Positions 13,441 through 19,460 of a stretch of DNA of 19,460 nucleotides are shown here, piece by piece; within the stretch, counting starts at the first letter, position 1; each line of letters opens with the position of its first letter. The DNA is from Elusimicrobiota bacterium (GTDB taxonomy: Bacteria; Elusimicrobiota; Elusimicrobia; UBA1565; JACRDR01). The translations under genes were made by a program, and so were the position numbers. The stretch lies in assembly GCA_016207585.1 (NCBI GenBank), contig JACQPI010000138.1, positions 1-19,460 on the forward strand, read 5' to 3'. Below the pieces are notes generated by a model. That model was not told the origin of the DNA. It ran no database searches and worked only from the letters and a program-made list of their open reading frames with translations.

Positions 13441-14739
13441 ATGAGCTATCCGCTCTGGCTCGTCACATTTCTGCTCTACCAGCTCGCGTTTCCGCTGGCG
13501 GCGATTTTCGTGTTCGTGAAATTCATCCTAGAAGATCGAGCGTCTAAGCTTTGGGAGAAACCCTCCCAAATCCGACAAAGGCTGGGCCTCGTCGACTATT
13601 TCCGCGCGAACAATTCGCGAATTCTATGGGTCCACGCGGCTTCGGTCGGCGAGGTGAACGCCGCGGCTCCCCTATTGAAGGCCCTGAAATTCAAGGATCC
13701 GTCCCTACGCATCGTCCTAACCGCCTCGACCGCCGCCGGCCGCGAGCGCGCCGAGACCTCAGGAGCCGTCGATCGCGCGCTCCTGGCGCCGATCGATTTC
13801 TATCCGTCGGTCCGCGCGTTCATCCGACGCATGCGACCCTCCGACTTTCTCATCGTCGAGACGGAGCTTTGGCCCGCCGCGCTCTTCGCGGCGCGCCTCC
13901 ACGGAATCGGGATATCAATCGCCAACGGCCGGATGACGGAACGCTCCTTCCGGCGCTACCGGCTCGCGCGGTTTTTCTTCCGGCCTCTTCTAGAAACCAT
14001 CCAGCGCGCCGCGGTTCAAACGCAAGCCGACGCCCAACGACTCATAACGCTTGGCGCGAGGCCGTCGGCGGTCCAGGTCACCGGGAATCTCAAATACGAC
14101 GTCCCGCTTCCCGAGGAGACCGCAGTCTCCTGGGCCCGCCGGCAAATGCGGCAGCTTGGCTGGGAAGGAACTCTTCTCTGGACAGCCGGGAGCACCCGGC
14201 CCGGAGAAGAAATGGTCATCGCCGAGGCCTTCCTGAAACTCCGGGCCGCTTATCCCGGCCTGCGTCTTATCTTGGCTCCCCGGCACACGGAGCGTTCCCG
14301 AGCGGCGGCAGCGGTATTGGCGCAACATGGGATTTCTTTCGCGAGGCTTTCCGCCAATCCGCCGCCGAGCCCGAATCCAGACTGCCTTCTGGTGGATGAG
14401 ACGGGACGTTTGGCCGCGCTTTACGGCGTCTCGGACGTCGCCTTCGTGGGAGGCACCCTCGTCCCGGTGGGCGGGCACAACCTGCTCGAACCGGCGGCCG
14501 CCTCCAAACCCGTCCTCTTCGGGCCTTTTACGGCCTCGGTCGACCTTGAAGCCCAAACGCTCCTCTCATCGGGCGGCGGCTTCCGCGTGCGGACCGCCTT
14601 CGATCTGAGCCAGACGCTAGAGCGACTTTTCGCCGACCCCCATTTCCGCAAGGACGCCGGCCGGAAAGCCAGGCAGGCCGCCGTCGGCCTCGGCGGCGCC
14701 GTGGGGCGGACGCTTGAATGTTTGAAACTAGTCTGTTAA
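13441..14739 (+). CDS. waaA: 3-deoxy-D-manno-octulosonic acid (Kdo) transferase WaaA/KdtA
   Basis: 432-residue GT30 enzyme that adds Kdo from CMP-Kdo to lipid IV-A, the first step of LPS core synthesis, at the cytoplasmic face of the inner membrane. An N-terminal membrane anchor (residues about 6-29) is followed by ILWVHAASVGEVNAAAPLL with presumed catalytic Glu71. Then come LTASTAAGRERA, IVETELWPAALF, ISIANGRMTERSFRRY, and VTGNLKYD. The C-terminal domain has the sugar-nucleotide site FVGGTLVPVGGHNLLEPAAASKPVLFGP. Number of Kdo residues added cannot be predicted. Its last codons run into the ACTAGT repeats that precede the toxin-antitoxin pair. Confidence 0.96.
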   Translation: MSYPLWLVTFLLYQLAFPLAAIFVFVKFILEDRASKLWEKPSQIRQRLGLVDYFRANNSRILWVHAASVGEVNAAAPLLKALKFKDPSLRIVLTASTAAGRERAETSGAVDRALLAPIDFYPSVRAFIRRMRPSDFLIVETELWPAALFAARLHGIGISIANGRMTERSFRRYRLARFFFRPLLETIQRAAVQTQADAQRLITLGARPSAVQVTGNLKYDVPLPEETAVSWARRQMRQLGWEGTLLWTAGSTRPGEEMVIAEAFLKLRAAYPGLRLILAPRHTERSRAAAAVLAQHGISFARLSANPPPSPNPDCLLVDETGRLAALYGVSDVAFVGGTLVPVGGHNLLEPAAASKPVLFGPFTASVDLEAQTLLSSGGGFRVRTAFDLSQTLERLFADPHFRKDAGRKARQAAVGLGGAVGRTLECLKLVC

Positions 14740-14742
14740 ACT
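14714..14742 (+). promoter_or_regulatory. Weak promoter candidate for the toxin-antitoxin operon
   Basis: TTGAAT (14714-14719), a 17-nt spacer and TAAACT (14737-14742), each four of six to consensus, lie inside the 3' end of waaA. Predicted transcription would start at about 14749-14750, on or next to the antitoxin ATG. The downstream ACTAGT repeats overlap the -10. Confidence 0.3.
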
Positions 14743-14747
14743 AGTCT
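14725..14747 (+). repeat. Tandem AAACTAGTCT repeats, probable antitoxin operator
   Basis: AAACTAGTCT occurs at 14725-14734 and 14738-14747, a 13-nt period, ending 2 nt before the antitoxin ATG. Each copy contains the palindrome ACTAGT, so the pair also reads as an inverted repeat. Type II antitoxins commonly bind such paired sites to autoregulate. A third ACTAGT (15413-15418) covers the toxin stop codon; I found no other copy in the window by eye. Confidence 0.5.
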
Positions 14748-14749
14748 AT

Positions 14750-15001
14750 ATGCTTCAACCCGAAGATGTCAGCGCCTTCCATGCCAAGACCCATCTTTCC
14801 GAGCTCCTGCGCGAAACCGAGCATGGACGGTCGTTCACAATTCGCCGCCGGGGCAAGCCCGTCGCGCGCCTGGTGCCGGCCAAGGAGAAAAACAACCTAT
14901 CGGAAATCCGCGAGCTATTTACTGCTTTTCGCGAGATACGGGATCGCGTGCGCGGACACGTTTCGATACGCCGATTGATTGATGAGGGACGACGCGCCTG
15001 A
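14750..15001 (+). CDS. Phd/YefM-family antitoxin
   Basis: 83 residues. The N-terminal half is a Phd/YefM DNA-binding domain: VSAFHAKTHLSELLRETEHG and the signature FTIRRRGKPVARLVPA (residues 29-44). The C-terminal half (about 50-83) is charged and helical, as expected for the segment that wraps the toxin. It neutralises the PIN toxin encoded next and is expected to repress its own operon, probably through the ACTAGT repeats directly upstream. No Shine-Dalgarno precedes the ATG at 14750, and no other in-frame start would keep the domain whole. Its TGA shares one base with the toxin ATG. Family confident; the partner relation rests on adjacency. Confidence 0.9.
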   Translation: MLQPEDVSAFHAKTHLSELLRETEHGRSFTIRRRGKPVARLVPAKEKNNLSEIRELFTAFREIRDRVRGHVSIRRLIDEGRRA

Positions 15002-15417
15002 TGGAATGGGTTTTGGACAGTTCACTTGCATTGGCCTGGGCCCTGCCGGACGAAAATCAGGGAAGAGCGGATCGTTTTCTTGCTAAATTTACTCCACAGG
15101 ACGCCCTCTGGGTTCCCGGACTTTGGTGGCATGAAATAGCGAACGCCCTCACCATGGCCGAGCGGCGAAACAGGATCGCGGAAGCGGATATCTTCAGGCT
15201 TTTAGAACTCTACAATCATCTTCCCATTCAAACGGACACTTCCTACAGTTCCGCTCTGTCGTGGAGATATTTTATTCTAGCCAGGGAATACGGACTCACG
15301 GCTTACGATGGAAGTTACTTAGAACTGGCGGAACGCAAAGGTTTGCCCCTAGCGAGCTTTGACGAACGCCTAATCAAGGCGGCGCGAAAAGCCGGGCTCC
15401 GAACCATTCACAACTAG
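15001..15417 (+). CDS. vapC: VapC-type PIN-domain ribonuclease toxin
   Basis: 138-residue PIN-domain protein, length typical of VapC toxins, which cleave tRNA or rRNA when released from the antitoxin. All four metal-binding acids are present: Asp6 (WVLDSSLALAW), Glu45 (WWHEIANAL), Asp103 (LTAYDGSYLELA) and Asp121 (PLASFDERL), so the enzyme appears intact. The start shares one base with the antitoxin stop (TGATG). By eye its codons are richer in A and T than the neighbours (many AAA, ATT, TTT, TTA), and it splits an LPS gene cluster, which fits horizontal acquisition. RNA target unknown. Confidence 0.92.
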   Translation: MEWVLDSSLALAWALPDENQGRADRFLAKFTPQDALWVPGLWWHEIANALTMAERRNRIAEADIFRLLELYNHLPIQTDTSYSSALSWRYFILAREYGLTAYDGSYLELAERKGLPLASFDERLIKAARKAGLRTIHN

Positions 15418-15431
15418 TGCTCAGCTTGCAC

Positions 15432-15470
15432 GAAGGGATATGGCCGGTCGATATCCTTCTAACACTTTTT
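15432..15470 (+). terminator. Candidate rho-independent terminator after vapC
   Basis: GAAGGGATAT pairs with ATATCCTTC across a 9-nt loop, with one bulged G, giving a 9-bp stem at 15432-15459. A T5 tract follows at 15466-15470 after a 6-nt gap. The gap and AT-rich upper stem weaken it. It would separate the waaA/toxin-antitoxin transcripts from the glycosyltransferase cluster. Confidence 0.45.
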
Positions 15471-15518
15471 GTTGACTCGAAACAATACCCCCATCAAACG
15501 ACCTTCCTCGTCGGGAAA

Positions 15519-15527
15519 TGCTATAAT
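15519..15527 (+). promoter_or_regulatory. Extended -10 promoter for the glycosyltransferase cluster
   Basis: TGC followed by a perfect TATAAT (15522-15527) in an AT-rich stretch of the 15418-15606 gap. No -35 lies at 16-18 nt; a TTGACT at 15472-15477 is too far upstream (44 nt). Transcription would start near 15534, leaving a 5' leader of about 73 nt. The motif matches those before yebC and yajC. Confidence 0.6.
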
Positions 15528-15606
15528 TTAACATCCGTTCCATCGGACTGTTCTATCTCGCATCTGCGCCCAATTAACGGACGCTCCGATTGTCGTCAAT
15601 CGTTCT

Positions 15607-17157
15607 ATGCACCCAAACATCCTGGTCGTCCGTCTTTCCTCGCTAGGAGACGTCGTCCTCACGACGCCCGTTTACCGCAATCTTAAATCGCATTGGCCCC
15701 AATGCCGCATCTCGGTCCTCGTCAAACCCCAGTATGTCTCTCTCCTACAAGGACACCCCTGCATCGATGAGGTCCTCCCATTCCGAAACCTCTGGGGTGC
15801 CGCTCGTGCGATCAAGGATAGACGATTCACGCATCTCTTGGATTTGCACGCCAACCTCAGATCCCTGCTGCTAGGCTGGATATCCAATATCCCTAACATT
15901 TCGAGATACCGCAAGGACGCGCTGGCCCGAAGACTGTTCGTGACATGGAGGCGCCCCAACCCGGCGCTTGCCAAGCACACGCTGGAGCGGTACCTGGAAA
16001 GCCTGCACGCCTGGGGCGTTCCCGCCGCGATCCGGGACCTGGATTTGAACGACTACCGGGCGCGACCGCTCGCCGGTTCCGCGCCTCGCCGCATCCTAAT
16101 CATCCAGACGGCGTTTCTCGGGGACGCCACGCTGACGGTGCCGCTCGCGCGCGAGGTCAAAAAGCTCCTCCCAACGGCGCGGCTGAGCGTTCTCTGCCGA
16201 CCCGATACGGCCGATGTCTTTCGGTCCTGCGGCTGGGCGGATGAAGTCCTCCTCGATGACAAGCGGGGCAAGGACGGCGGGCCCATCGGCGTTTTCCGGC
16301 TGGCCCGCGAGTTGAGGGATTCGGATTTCGACCTGGCCCTCATCCCCCATCGCTCCCTGCGCTCCGCGGTCCTGGCCTGGTGGGCGGACATCCCGCGACG
16401 CGTCGGCTTCTCATCGAGCGCCGGGCGGTTTCTCATGTCGCAGACGGTCCCCTTTACCTGGACGATGCACGACCTCGATCGCAATCTCGCCCTCCTGCTG
16501 CCGTTACGAACCGACGGACCGCTCACCGACGACCCGTCCATCTATCTGCGCGCGGCGAACGAAGGTCGTCGCGCGTCCGTTGCAGCGCGTCCGAAGGACG
16601 CGCTGCGCAAAGATTCTTCCCGGCTCGTCGGCGTCCACCCGGGCTCCATCTGGCCGACCAAGCGCTGGCCCGCGCAGCGCTTCGCCGCGCTCATTCGCCG
16701 GCTTTCTCAAGACGCGGGCGCCCGGATACTTCTCGTGGGCGGCGGGGCGGACCGTTCTCTCGCCTCCGAGATCATCCGAAAATCCGGCGTCGAGGTCCTG
16801 GATTGGACCGGGACCACGACTCTGACGGACCTCATCGCGCTGATGCGCGACCTCGACCTCTTCATCACCAACGATTCCGGCCCGATGCACATCGCGGCCG
16901 CCTCCGGCGTCCCGACGCTGGCGCTCTTCGGGCCTACGACCCGGGAACTGGGTTTTTTTCCGTACGGCCGCGGCCATAGAGTCTTGGAAGCAAATTTGTC
17001 CTGCCGCCCTTGCAGCCTTCACGGCGGCAAGACCTGCCCCGAAGGGCATTTCCTTTGCATGCGCCTCATCACGGTGGACCAAGCCTATCGCGCCGCGGTG
17101 GAAATGCTGGAAAGAAGTTCCAAACGGCCCAGGGACGTCGCGGCCTCTTCCGCATGA
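15607..17157 (+). CDS. GT9 heptosyltransferase-like protein with duplicated N-terminal half
   Basis: 516 residues, against about 340-360 for usual GT9 enzymes (WaaC, WaaF), which add heptose from ADP-heptose to the LPS core. Residues about 162-516 form a complete GT9 unit: ILIIQTAFLGDATLTVPL with Asp173, RRVGF, GVHPGSIWPTKRWPAQRF (342-359), TNDSGPMHIAAASGVPTLALFGPTT (421-445), and the Cys-rich LSCRPCSLHGGKTCPEGHFLC. Residues 1-155 are a second copy of the N-terminal Rossmann half only: ILVVRLSSLGDVVLTTPVYRN with Asp15, RISVLVKPQY, IDEVLPF, and THLLDLHANLRSLLLGW. The order is therefore N-N-C. The ATG at 15607 lacks a clear Shine-Dalgarno but begins exactly at the first beta strand. Coupled to the next gene by ATGA. 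Heptose specificity is inferred from family only. Confidence 0.9.
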   Translation: MHPNILVVRLSSLGDVVLTTPVYRNLKSHWPQCRISVLVKPQYVSLLQGHPCIDEVLPFRNLWGAARAIKDRRFTHLLDLHANLRSLLLGWISNIPNISRYRKDALARRLFVTWRRPNPALAKHTLERYLESLHAWGVPAAIRDLDLNDYRARPLAGSAPRRILIIQTAFLGDATLTVPLAREVKKLLPTARLSVLCRPDTADVFRSCGWADEVLLDDKRGKDGGPIGVFRLARELRDSDFDLALIPHRSLRSAVLAWWADIPRRVGFSSSAGRFLMSQTVPFTWTMHDLDRNLALLLPLRTDGPLTDDPSIYLRAANEGRRASVAARPKDALRKDSSRLVGVHPGSIWPTKRWPAQRFAALIRRLSQDAGARILLVGGGADRSLASEIIRKSGVEVLDWTGTTTLTDLIALMRDLDLFITNDSGPMHIAAASGVPTLALFGPTTRELGFFPYGRGHRVLEANLSCRPCSLHGGKTCPEGHFLCMRLITVDQAYRAAVEMLERSSKRPRDVAASSA

Positions 17158-18239
17158 ACATCCTCCATCTGGTTGACGAGCCTTACGACAGCGGCATTGT
17201 CCACTATGCCCTGACGCTGGCCTCGGCCCAACAGGCCGCCGGGCATCGGATCCATGTCGGCGGGCGCAAGGGTTTTTATCCCCTGGAGGGGGCGGCTCGA
17301 CGCGGCTTGGACACGCTCGCGCTCTCCCGCCTCCCGGGCTGCCTCCCCTGCCTGCGCAGTTACGTCGCGAAACGGGCCATAACGCTGATCCATGCCCACT
17401 CGGGCTCCGCTCACACCCTGGCCGTGGTCGCCGCGCGGATGCTAAGGAACGCCCCCCCCGTGGTGCGCTCCCACGCCGGCAGCCCTCCGATCCGCAAAAA
17501 TCCAGGCGCCGGCTGGCTATGGCGGCGGACGGCGGGGTTCATCGGAGCCTCGCGGAAAATATTGGACCAATTCCAGGCGTCCTTCCCGAAACTGGCAATC
17601 GCGACTCGGATGGTTCCCCTTGGAATTCCCGATCCCTATGCGAAACGCGACCCCGCCCCGGAACCTCCCTTGCAGGAGCCGCTGCGCGTGGGCATCGTGG
17701 CTCGGCTCGATCCCGTCAAGGGACACCTTTTTTTCCTGCGGGCGGCCGCCCGGGTCGCTTGGGAAGCGCCGGACACGGTTTTCACGGTCGCCGGGCGCGA
17801 GGAAAACGTCAAGCTCCCGGACCTCAGGTCGGCCGTCGCCGGCCTGGGACTCTCCAAGTCGGTTGAATTCCTGGGACACGTGCCGGACGCCCTCGAGATC
17901 ATGCAGCTGTGCCATATCGGCGTCGTAGCATCCACCGATTCGGAGGCGCTCAGCCGAGTCGCGCTGGAATGGATGGCCTCGGCGAGGCCGTTGGTCGCGA
18001 CCGCGGTCGGGAACCTGCCGGAAGTCGTTATCGAGGGCCGGACCGGGCTTTTGGCCCCCCCCAAGGACGAAAGGGCCTTGGCTAAAAGGCTCCTCGAGCT
18101 TTCCAAGAGCCGCGACCGCCGCAGGGAGATGGGCCGCGACGCGCGCCGAGTGTTTTTATCACGGTTCACGCCCGAACGCATGTTTCTGGAGACGGAGAAA
18201 TTCTACGAAGAAGCCATACACCCTGTACCATCTCGATAG
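17154..18239 (+). CDS. Glycosyltransferase family 4 protein
   Basis: 361 residues, GT-B fold, retaining GT4 family. The N-terminal acceptor domain starts MNILHLVDEPYDSGIVHYAL and has LIHAHSGSAHTLAV and VVRSHAGSPP. The C-terminal nucleotide-sugar domain has LRVGIVARLDPVKGHLFFLRAA, VEFLGHVPDALEIMQ, and the ExxxxxxxE segment STDSEALSRVALEWMASARPLVATAVGNLPEVV followed by GRTGLLAPP. The ATG at 17154 overlaps the GT9 stop through ATGA. Expected to act at the cytoplasmic face on a core oligosaccharide or related surface glycan; donor and acceptor cannot be named from sequence. Its 3' end overlaps the likely start of the next gene. Confidence 0.92.
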   Translation: MNILHLVDEPYDSGIVHYALTLASAQQAAGHRIHVGGRKGFYPLEGAARRGLDTLALSRLPGCLPCLRSYVAKRAITLIHAHSGSAHTLAVVAARMLRNAPPVVRSHAGSPPIRKNPGAGWLWRRTAGFIGASRKILDQFQASFPKLAIATRMVPLGIPDPYAKRDPAPEPPLQEPLRVGIVARLDPVKGHLFFLRAAARVAWEAPDTVFTVAGREENVKLPDLRSAVAGLGLSKSVEFLGHVPDALEIMQLCHIGVVASTDSEALSRVALEWMASARPLVATAVGNLPEVVIEGRTGLLAPPKDERALAKRLLELSKSRDRRREMGRDARRVFLSRFTPERMFLETEKFYEEAIHPVPSR

Positions 18240-19368
18240 CGAGCGCGGATTGCGCGGCGGGGAGAGGCAGCTTCTCTATCTGGCCGGCTACCTGCGGGGA
18301 CAAGGCCATCGCAATGTCATCGTGTGCCGCGCCGCAAGCCCGTTGGCGCGCGAGGCGCAACGCCTCGGCTTCATCACCCTGTTCCTGCCGTTTGCGGGGG
18401 AATGGGACCCCCTCTCCGCCTTTCTGCTCCGCCGGCACGCCTGCAGAGCCGAGGGTTCCGTCCTCCTCCATGCCCATACCGCGCATACCGCCTCCCTCGC
18501 CTTTCTCGCGTCCCGTTTTTCCGGGCCGGCCTGGGTTTGCCACCGCCGGGTCGATTTCAGCTTATCGAACCCCCTGACCGCAAAAATAAAATACGCCAAG
18601 GCCGGGCGGATCATCGCGGTCTCGGAGGCGATCCGCGCCCTCCTCATCAACGAGGGCATCGCGGAGGATCGCGTCGAGGTGGTGCACGACTGCCTGCCCC
18701 TCAACGAGGAGGAGGCCCGCGCCGCGGGCGTCGCCGCGCCTATGCGGCCCGTGACGCCGGCCGAACGATTGCGCCTCAGGCGGCGGTTCGCGGACGAGTG
18801 GAGCGTATCGCCCGATGATCTTTGGATCGGCAATGTCGCGGCGCTCGTCGCGCATAAGAACCAAGCGGACCTTCTGCGCGCCTTCGCGCTGCTGATCAAA
18901 GAGGAACCCCGCGCGCTGCTTTTCCTTCTCGGGGAGGGGCCGCTGCGCGGCGGGCTCACGGCGCTGGCCCAGAAATTGGGGGTCCAGGACCGCGTCAGGC
19001 TTACAGGCCACCGCAAGGACGCCGTCGAGTGGCTCCAGTGCCTCGATGTGTTCGCGCTGTCCTCCTGGGGAGAAGGCATGGGCAGCGTGCTGCTCGAGGC
19101 GATGGCCTGCGCCCTGCCCATCGTGGCGACGACGGCGGGGGGCATCTCCGAGGTGCTCGGCGCCGACCGAACAGGCCTCCTGTGCCCGCCTCGCGATCCG
19201 CGGCGCCTATCGGAGGCGATCCTTTGGATGCTGCGCCATCGGGAAACGGCCCGAGAATACGCCCGCAACGCGGCCCTGGTTTTGGAGAACTTCAGCTTGA
19301 CCCGCTGCGGACGCGAGGTCGAAAAAATATACGATGGAGCCCTATCGAGCGCATGGCGACGAAACTGA
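18205..19368 (+). CDS. Glycosyltransferase family 4 protein, apparent ACG start
   Basis: GT4 enzyme. Motifs: LHAHTAHTASLAFLASR, RIIAVSEAIRALLI, NVAALVAHKNQADLLRAFALL, LFLLGEGPLRGGL, VRLTGHRKDAVEWLQCLDVFALSS and WGEGMGSVLLEAMACALPIVATTAGGISEVL. The first standard start codon is TTG at 18250, but that would remove the first Rossmann strand. The frame is open upstream and encodes KKPYTLYHLDSERGLRGGERQ, the usual N terminus of such enzymes. GGAG at 18194-18197 lies 7 nt before ACG at 18205, where ATG would be expected, giving 387 residues. ACG as a start, a CTG at 18223, or an assembly error are all possible. It overlaps the previous gene by 35 nt and the next by 16 nt. Substrates unknown. Confidence 0.88.
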   Translation, partial: TKKPYTLYHLDSERGLRGGERQLLYLAGYLRGQGHRNVIVCRAASPLAREAQRLGFITLFLPFAGEWDPLSAFLLRRHACRAEGSVLLHAHTAHTASLAFLASRFSGPAWVCHRRVDFSLSNPLTAKIKYAKAGRIIAVSEAIRALLINEGIAEDRVEVVHDCLPLNEEEARAAGVAAPMRPVTPAERLRLRRRFADEWSVSPDDLWIGNVAALVAHKNQADLLRAFALLIKEEPRALLFLLGEGPLRGGLTALAQKLGVQDRVRLTGHRKDAVEWLQCLDVFALSSWGEGMGSVLLEAMACALPIVATTAGGISEVLGADRTGLLCPPRDPRRLSEAILWMLRHRETAREYARNAALVLENFSLTRCGREVEKIYDGALSSAWRRN

Positions 19369-19460
19369 GCGCGGTCATCATCACCCGCAACGAGGAGCGC
19401 GATTTGCCAGATTGCCTCGAAAGCCTCCGGGGCTTGGCGGACGAGATCATCGTGGTCGAC
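19353..19460 (+). CDS. Glycosyltransferase family 2 protein, 5' part only
   Basis: Only the first 36 codons lie in the window; the gene runs off the right edge. They read MATKLSAVIITRNEERDLPD, then CLESLRGLADEIIVVD, the N-terminal nucleotide-binding strand and helix of GT2 (GT-A fold) enzymes. The pattern IITRNEE with ADEIIVVD is typical of the WaaE/KdtX-like subgroup of LPS core glucosyltransferases, but the diagnostic later part is missing. The ATG at 19353 overlaps the preceding GT4 gene by 16 nt, continuing the coupled glycan cluster. Confidence 0.85.
   Translation, partial: MATKLSAVIITRNEERDLPDCLESLRGLADEIIVVD

Noticed and set aside
15472..15477. TTGACT as the -35 box of the GT9 promoter
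   Set aside because: The TATAAT lies 44 nt downstream and nothing resembling a -10 sits at 16-18 nt.
15417..15686. 89-codon open frame between vapC and the GT9 gene
   Set aside because: It covers the terminator and promoter candidates, has no Shine-Dalgarno or domain, and runs into the GT9 coding sequence in another frame.
1..19460. CRISPR arrays, tRNA/rRNA genes, insertion sequences
   Set aside because: I looked for regularly spaced repeats, cloverleaf or rRNA signatures and transposase motifs and saw none; tRNA detection by eye is imperfect.

Overview
This is a GC-rich (about 60-65% G+C by eye), densely packed bacterial window. One gene (a methionine sulfoxide reductase fusion) runs on the minus strand at the left edge; everything else reads rightward. 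A Kdo transferase, a heptosyltransferase-type enzyme and further glycosyltransferases indicate an LPS-bearing, Gram-negative envelope, yet a SpoIID/LytB-type protein is also present. SpoIID together with LPS genes, the run yebC-ruvC-ruvA-ruvB-spoIID-queA-tgt-yajC-secD-secF, and several divergent proteins suggest a deep-branching phylum such as Elusimicrobiota or Omnitrophota. That placement is inference; nothing in the window fixes the taxon.

Layout. 9-1046 (-): MsrB-MsrA fusion with a candidate signal peptide. 1047-1254: divergent intergenic region with a perfect 8-bp hairpin. 1255-2328: secreted protein of unknown function. 2381-8787: a tight run of recombination (yebC, ruvC, ruvA, ruvB), peptidoglycan (spoIID-like) and queuosine-tRNA genes (queA, tgt), mostly overlapping by 1-20 nt. 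8784-9299: a small, apparently exported protein that looks like an EndoU/BECR-type nuclease domain and is coupled to tgt by an ATGA overlap. 9300-9391: a clear promoter. 9392-12113: yajC-secD-secF protein-export genes, followed by an unrecognised gene (12110-12688). 12744-14739: a DUF374-type acyltransferase and waaA (kdtA), which act on lipid A. 14750-15417: a Phd/YefM-VapC toxin-antitoxin pair with lower G+C and ACTAGT motifs at both ends. 15418-15606: a terminator candidate and a promoter with a perfect extended -10. 15607-19460: a glycan-assembly cluster made of a GT9 protein with a duplicated N-terminal half, two GT4 enzymes, and the first 36 codons of a GT2 enzyme cut by the window edge.

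How the genes fit together. YebC and RuvABC serve transcription/translation control and Holliday-junction processing. QueA and Tgt are consecutive enzymes of tRNA queuosine synthesis. YajC-SecDF assist the Sec translocon that would export the SpoIID-like, EndoU-like and unknown secreted proteins seen here. The acyltransferase, WaaA and GT genes build the lipid A-core region or another surface glycan. The most unusual items are the exported EndoU/BECR-like protein, the N-N-C architecture of the GT9 protein, a RuvA with altered helix-hairpin-helix and acidic-pin motifs, a metal-site-free one-cysteine MsrB domain, an apparent ACG start for the second GT4 gene, and a shared TGCTAnAAT extended -10 promoter motif used three times.
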